Shown here: piece by piece, positions 6,618 through 9,393 of the stretch | Layout of the letters: every line of letters starts with the position of its first letter | Numbering within the stretch: position 1 is the stretch's first letter | Source: Candidatus Pacearchaeota archaeon | Lineage (GTDB): Archaea > Nanoarchaeota > Nanoarchaeia > Pacearchaeales > GW2011-AR1 | Direction of reading: 5' to 3' | Length of the DNA: 9,393 nt | Assembly: GCA_002690445.1 (NCBI GenBank) | Contig: NZER01000485.1 | Location: forward strand, 1-9,393 | Translations under genes and position numbers: made by a program | The notes under the pieces: generated by a model | Told to the model about the DNA's origin: nothing | Databases searched by the model: none | The model's input: the letters and a program-made list of their open reading frames with translations, nothing else

Positions 6618-7082
6618 ATGATTTTAGAATATTATATGTTACGAGGGAACAATTTCCCTCCAACGAGAGCGAACCCGAGCGACGCAGGCCTAGACTTGCG
6701 CTGGACCCCCACCGAGGCATCCGAAACTGTTATGGCGCTGGCGCCAGGAGAGAGTGTGCTTGTGCCAAGTGGGTGTAAGTTTGCGATTCCCCATGGTTAT
6801 ATGCTAGAGATTAAAAACAAGTCAGGCATTGCGCACAAACGCCAATTGCTTGTCGGGGCCTGCGTGGTGGATTCAGGTTACGATGGAGAGGTATTTGTGA
6901 ATTTACACAATATTGGCAAAGAAACACAGTACCTTGAACCAGGGGATAAGATAGCTCAGGCAGTCGTGGTCCCTGTAGTTCATGCTCGATTTGTCGCAAC
7001 TGGCAATTCAGATATCTATGGATGGTATCCGATTAGTATCTCTCATCGTGGCGATGGCGCCCTAGGCAGTACGGGGAAGTAG
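6618..7082 (+). CDS. dut: Deoxyuridine 5'-triphosphate nucleotidohydrolase (dUTPase)
   Basis: A 154-residue protein of the trimeric dUTPase family. It hydrolyses dUTP to dUMP and pyrophosphate, which keeps uracil out of DNA and feeds dTMP synthesis. Five motifs are visible: I SDAGLDLR (21-28), II KNKSGIA (66-72, usually RSGLA), III VVDSGYDGEV (83-92, catalytic D85 and uracil-facing Y88), IV PGDKIAQ (108-114) and V RGDGALGSTG (144-153). Motif V normally reads RGxGGFGSTG; the aromatic residue that stacks on the uracil is leucine here, and motif III has Gly-Tyr-Asp where Asp-Tyr-Arg is common. Both suggest an adapted but active enzyme. AAAGGA at 6606-6611 precedes the ATG by 6 bases. The stop codon abuts the clpP start with no gap, so the two are probably translated together. 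Confidence 0.93.
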   Translation: MILEYYMLRGNNFPPTRANPSDAGLDLRWTPTEASETVMALAPGESVLVPSGCKFAIPHGYMLEIKNKSGIAHKRQLLVGACVVDSGYDGEVFVNLHNIGKETQYLEPGDKIAQAVVVPVVHARFVATGNSDIYGWYPISISHRGDGALGSTGK

Positions 7083-7646
7083 ATGGCTGTCGCGCTACCA
7101 AGACCCAAAGCAAGAAACCTTTATCTTCCAGAGCAAGTAAACCAAGAATCGATGAATAAGCTTACGAAAGCAATTCTAGAAATTAACGAAGATGACGTAT
7201 ACTTGGCTAAGCTTTATGAGGTGCATGATATTCAGTACAAATCACAGCCTATTAAAATATATATAGATTCTTATGGTGGTGCAGTTTATCAATGCTTTGG
7301 GTTACTTGGGGTCATGGACAAGAGCGAGACACCAATCCACACCGTCGTAACAGGCGCCGCAATGTCTTGCGGGTTCATGATTCTTATCAGTGGGCATAAA
7401 CGATTTGGATATGCCCATTCTACGCCGCTGTATCATCAAGTATCCAGTGGATTTTACGGGAAGATTAAAGATATGGAGGAACATCTGAAGGAGTCTAAGA
7501 GGCTTCAAAAAAAGATTGAAGCCCTTACTCTAGAGCGCACTTCCATTTCGAAAAAGAAATTAACAGAGATATTAAAAAACAAGATCGACTGGTATATGAG
7601 CGCCGAAGAAGCTTTGGCCTTGGGCGTTATTGATGGCATCATATGA
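7083..7646 (+). CDS. clpP: ClpP-type serine protease
   Basis: A 187-residue protein, close to the length of bacterial ClpP (about 195-207). It has the family core: IYIDSYGGAVYQ (59-70), nucleophile S95 in GAAMSCG (91-97; usually GxAASMG, so one residue differs before the serine), H118 in LYHQ (117-119) and D169 in KIDWYMSAEEA, followed by the typical ALGVIDGI ending. The Ser-His-Asp triad is therefore complete. ClpP forms tetradecamers that degrade proteins fed by ClpX or ClpA-type unfoldases, and some phages use relatives as capsid maturation proteases. No portal or capsid gene is adjacent, so an early or regulatory role fits the context better, though this is inference. It follows dut without a gap (weak ribosome site GGGGA, 7073-7077) and overlaps the zinc protein gene by 4 bases. 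Confidence 0.92.
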   Translation: MAVALPRPKARNLYLPEQVNQESMNKLTKAILEINEDDVYLAKLYEVHDIQYKSQPIKIYIDSYGGAVYQCFGLLGVMDKSETPIHTVVTGAAMSCGFMILISGHKRFGYAHSTPLYHQVSSGFYGKIKDMEEHLKESKRLQKKIEALTLERTSISKKKLTEILKNKIDWYMSAEEALALGVIDGII

Positions 7647-7903
7647 AGAAGCTAAGAAAAGTGGATACCATGAAGCGGAAGAAGCAGCGCAAAGATGCCC
7701 AGAAGGCTTTGGAGAGAAAAGCCGCGTCGCTTTTGAATCATCCCAAAGAATGTTGTATCTGTGGTCTTCAGTTTGAAAGAACCAAAGAGACAGTGAAGAC
7801 TTGGCAGATAATTATAAGAGAAGAAAGGGTGCGCTTGACTTGTCCGAACTGTTGGGGCACAATAAGCGAAGTGCTGAAGAACTCAAATGTTAAAAACAGT
7901 TAA
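7643..7903 (+). CDS. Small four-cysteine zinc-binding protein
   Basis: An 86-residue protein with a highly basic N-terminal third (MKKLRKVDTMKRKKQRKDAQ), a helix, then a treble-clef or zinc-ribbon-like unit: C37-x2-C40 (CCIC) and C67-x2-C70 (CPNC) separated by 26 residues, with an aromatic/hydrophobic stretch (VKTWQIIIREE) between them. The cysteine pairs should bind one Zn2+. Basic tail plus zinc knuckles suggests nucleic-acid or protein binding; no enzymatic motif is visible. From memory, unverified, similar short proteins occur in marine phages. The ATG at 7643 forms an ATGA overlap with the clpP stop and lacks a ribosome site of its own, so translation should be coupled to clpP and the two products made together. 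An ATG at 7670 is an alternative start that would remove nine residues. Confidence 0.8.
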   Translation: MKKLRKVDTMKRKKQRKDAQKALERKAASLLNHPKECCICGLQFERTKETVKTWQIIIREERVRLTCPNCWGTISEVLKNSNVKNS

Positions 7904-7920
7904 ACACAGGAGAAGTAAAA

Positions 7921-8838
7921 ATGGATAAAGATTTTTATAACGAGGCGTCTGCCAATAAGCTTGGGTGGAACCCAACATGGTTTGGCGAGAATCATTTTGA
8001 TGAGGAATTGGTTAAAGCCATCCAGAAGTGGCAGAGAAAGGCCGACATTAAGGCTGATGGTCTATGTGGGCCCTCGACCTATCGGCGAATTTGGACCGAA
8101 AGGCAGGTTGAAATCTCCGATTATAAGCCTCAAGCCTGCCGGCTGAACGGCGGAGAACAAAAATACATTGTTCACAATGGAAGGTTCCTTGAGATTGATT
8201 GGGATAGGGTAGTTTTGTGGGACCAGCCTGGGGGTTTAAAGATAGGCCCGGGCCGTTATTATGATAATTCCGGCAAACCGGAGCGACAACCTCTGTGTTT
8301 TGTGAATCATTGGGACGTAGCACTCTCTGCGGAGTCCTGCGCACGGATCCTAAATAAAAGAGGCATCTCTGTACACTTCTGTTTAGACAACGACGGCACG
8401 ATCTATCAAATTTTGGACACCCAGCACGGGGGATGGCATTGCTCGAATCGTTTAGGCAACCAAAATAGTATTGGAATTGAGATTTCCAATGCACATTCTC
8501 TAAAGTATCAGAATTGGTACGTTAAAAACGGCTTTGGCAAACGCCCGGTCGTTCAAGGCGCCCGCGTCCACGGCCGCAAAGTGGGGGATTTTACTGGCTT
8601 TTATCCTATTCAGCTTGAAGCGTTAAAGGAATTGTGGAAAGCGCTCCATTTGGGCCTCGGTATTCCTCTTGAGTATCCGCAGGTAGATGGTAACTTCTGC
8701 GAAACCGTGCACAGCCCAAGTGTTCGGGGTAAATTTCGCGGATTTAACAACCACTATAATTATACAAAGGGAAAGATAGACTGCGCAGGCCTAGATCTGC
8801 CCACGATGCTCGAAGAAGCAAAAGAAACTCTAAAATAA
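7921..8838 (+). CDS. Endolysin: peptidoglycan-binding N-acetylmuramoyl-L-alanine amidase
   Basis: A 305-residue protein. An N-terminal peptidoglycan-binding type 1 domain (about 10-60) shows ELVKAIQKWQ, then ADGLCGPSTYRRIW, the usual 'D G x x G P x T' turn. After a linker of unusual sequence (about 61-122), an Amidase_2/T7-lysozyme-like zinc domain runs to near the end. Likely zinc ligands are H130 (FVNHWDV), H278 (NNHYNY) and D287 or C288 in KIDC (AmpD-type enzymes use Asp, T7 lysozyme uses Cys; both residues are present here). SVHFCLDNDGTIYQ (150-163) and NSIGIEISN (182-190) are typical of the fold. It cleaves the amide bond between N-acetylmuramic acid and L-alanine during lysis. There is no signal peptide, so a holin would be needed; none is in view. 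AGGAGA (7908-7913) sits 7 bases before the ATG. A virion-attached role is possible. Confidence 0.9.
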   Translation: MDKDFYNEASANKLGWNPTWFGENHFDEELVKAIQKWQRKADIKADGLCGPSTYRRIWTERQVEISDYKPQACRLNGGEQKYIVHNGRFLEIDWDRVVLWDQPGGLKIGPGRYYDNSGKPERQPLCFVNHWDVALSAESCARILNKRGISVHFCLDNDGTIYQILDTQHGGWHCSNRLGNQNSIGIEISNAHSLKYQNWYVKNGFGKRPVVQGARVHGRKVGDFTGFYPIQLEALKELWKALHLGLGIPLEYPQVDGNFCETVHSPSVRGKFRGFNNHYNYTKGKIDCAGLDLPTMLEEAKETLK

Positions 8839-8852
8839 GATTGGAAGATTAT

Positions 8853-9393
8853 ATGATAATAAAACAAGGACTAACATACGACGACGTGTTGCTGGTACCC
8901 CAATACTCGGAGGTTAAGAGTCGTTCTGAGGTATCAATCACTTCGGCACTAGGGGCCCATAAATTTAGATTGCCCATTATAGCTAGCCCGATGGATACAG
9001 TAACGGCATCCCCGATGGCTGCAGCAATGCATTCTTATGGCGGCTTCGGAGTTATACACAGATATAATTCTATAGATATACAGTGTGACCATATAGGGTG
9101 CTTGCCGGCAGAGACGATCGTAGGGGCAGCAATAGGAACTTCGGGAGACTATTTAGAAAGAGCGTGTGCTCTTTATGAAGCTGGAGCACAGATACTTTGT
9201 GTTGATGTGGCACATGGTCACCACATCTTAATGAGGTCCGCATTGCGTGAACTTAGAGCCACTCTGGGCGACAAGGTTCATATCATGGCAGGCAACGTTG
9301 CAACCTTGGAGGGTTACAATGACTTGGTCGATTGGGGAGCCGATAGTGTGCGTTGCAATATTGGTGGCGGTTCTATTTGTTCAACTAGGATTC
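8853..9393 (+). CDS. guaB: IMP dehydrogenase/GMP reductase family enzyme without CBS domains, 3' end missing
   Basis: The first 180 residues are visible; the frame is open at the window edge. Family hallmarks: LTYDDVLLVP (7-16), PIIASPMDTVT (41-51), GGFGVIHRYNS (63-73), CVDVAHGH (116-123), MAGNVAT (145-151) and GGGSICSTRI (171-180), with C176 as the catalytic thiol that forms the covalent purine intermediate. The usual loop sequence is GPGSICTTR, so Pro is replaced by Gly. Only about 20 residues separate the IHRY block from the next barrel strand, so the roughly 120-residue CBS pair typical of bacterial GuaB is absent. The N-terminus reads more like IMPDH than GMP reductase, but the deciding C-terminal half lies outside the window. 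It would make XMP from IMP (guanine nucleotide supply) or convert GMP to IMP. GGAAG (8843-8847) precedes the ATG by 5 bases. Confidence 0.88.
   Translation, partial: MIIKQGLTYDDVLLVPQYSEVKSRSEVSITSALGAHKFRLPIIASPMDTVTASPMAAAMHSYGGFGVIHRYNSIDIQCDHIGCLPAETIVGAAIGTSGDYLERACALYEAGAQILCVDVAHGHHILMRSALRELRATLGDKVHIMAGNVATLEGYNDLVDWGADSVRCNIGGGSICSTRI

Noticed and set aside
6643..6660. 7-bp stem with 4-base loop (GAGGGAA / TTCCCTC) early in dut
   Set aside because: Stems of this length with short loops are expected several times by chance in a window this size; no U-run or other context supports a function.

Overview
The window is best read as part of the genome of a large tailed bacteriophage (Caudoviricetes-like), probably environmental; no host can be named from it. 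The reasons are gene-end-to-gene-end packing on one strand, an endolysin-type amidase, short basic and zinc-binding phage-like proteins, and a mix of replication, nucleotide-metabolism and DNA-modification genes with no housekeeping operon around them. Eleven genes fill almost the whole window, all on the + strand. Most neighbours overlap by 4 to 17 bases or are separated by fewer than 20, so long polycistronic mRNAs with translational coupling are expected. No tRNA, rRNA, CRISPR array, insertion sequence or factor-independent terminator was seen, and no stretch over 300 bases lacks a gene.

Layout: (1) 2-1550 holds two conserved-looking phage proteins of unknown role: a 5'-truncated one with a Rossmann-like start, then one whose N-terminus resembles a degenerate nucleotidyltransferase. 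(2) 1547-5029 encodes a full-length family C DNA polymerase, the bacterial Pol III alpha type, with an apparently intact PHP metal site and all three palm aspartates. (3) 5041-6603 holds a 47-residue very basic protein, a PD-(D/E)XK nuclease-like protein and a Dam-type adenine methyltransferase; the last two look like a phage-borne restriction-modification pair. A strong sigma-70-like promoter sits just upstream, inside the polymerase gene. (4) 6618-7903 holds dUTPase, a ClpP-type serine protease with a complete catalytic triad, and a small four-cysteine zinc protein overlapping clpP. (5) 7921-8838 is a peptidoglycan-binding N-acetylmuramoyl-L-alanine amidase. (6) From 8853 to the window edge is the first part of an IMP dehydrogenase/GMP reductase family enzyme without CBS domains.

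Working model (inference): the virus brings its own replicative polymerase, protects its DNA by adenine methylation, may cut unmethylated host or rival DNA, adjusts nucleotide pools (dUTP removal, guanine nucleotide synthesis), may redirect proteolysis with its own ClpP, and lyses the wall with the amidase. The most notable points are the restriction-modification-like pair with its own candidate promoter, the PHP-competent phage polymerase, and the coupled ClpP/zinc-protein pair.
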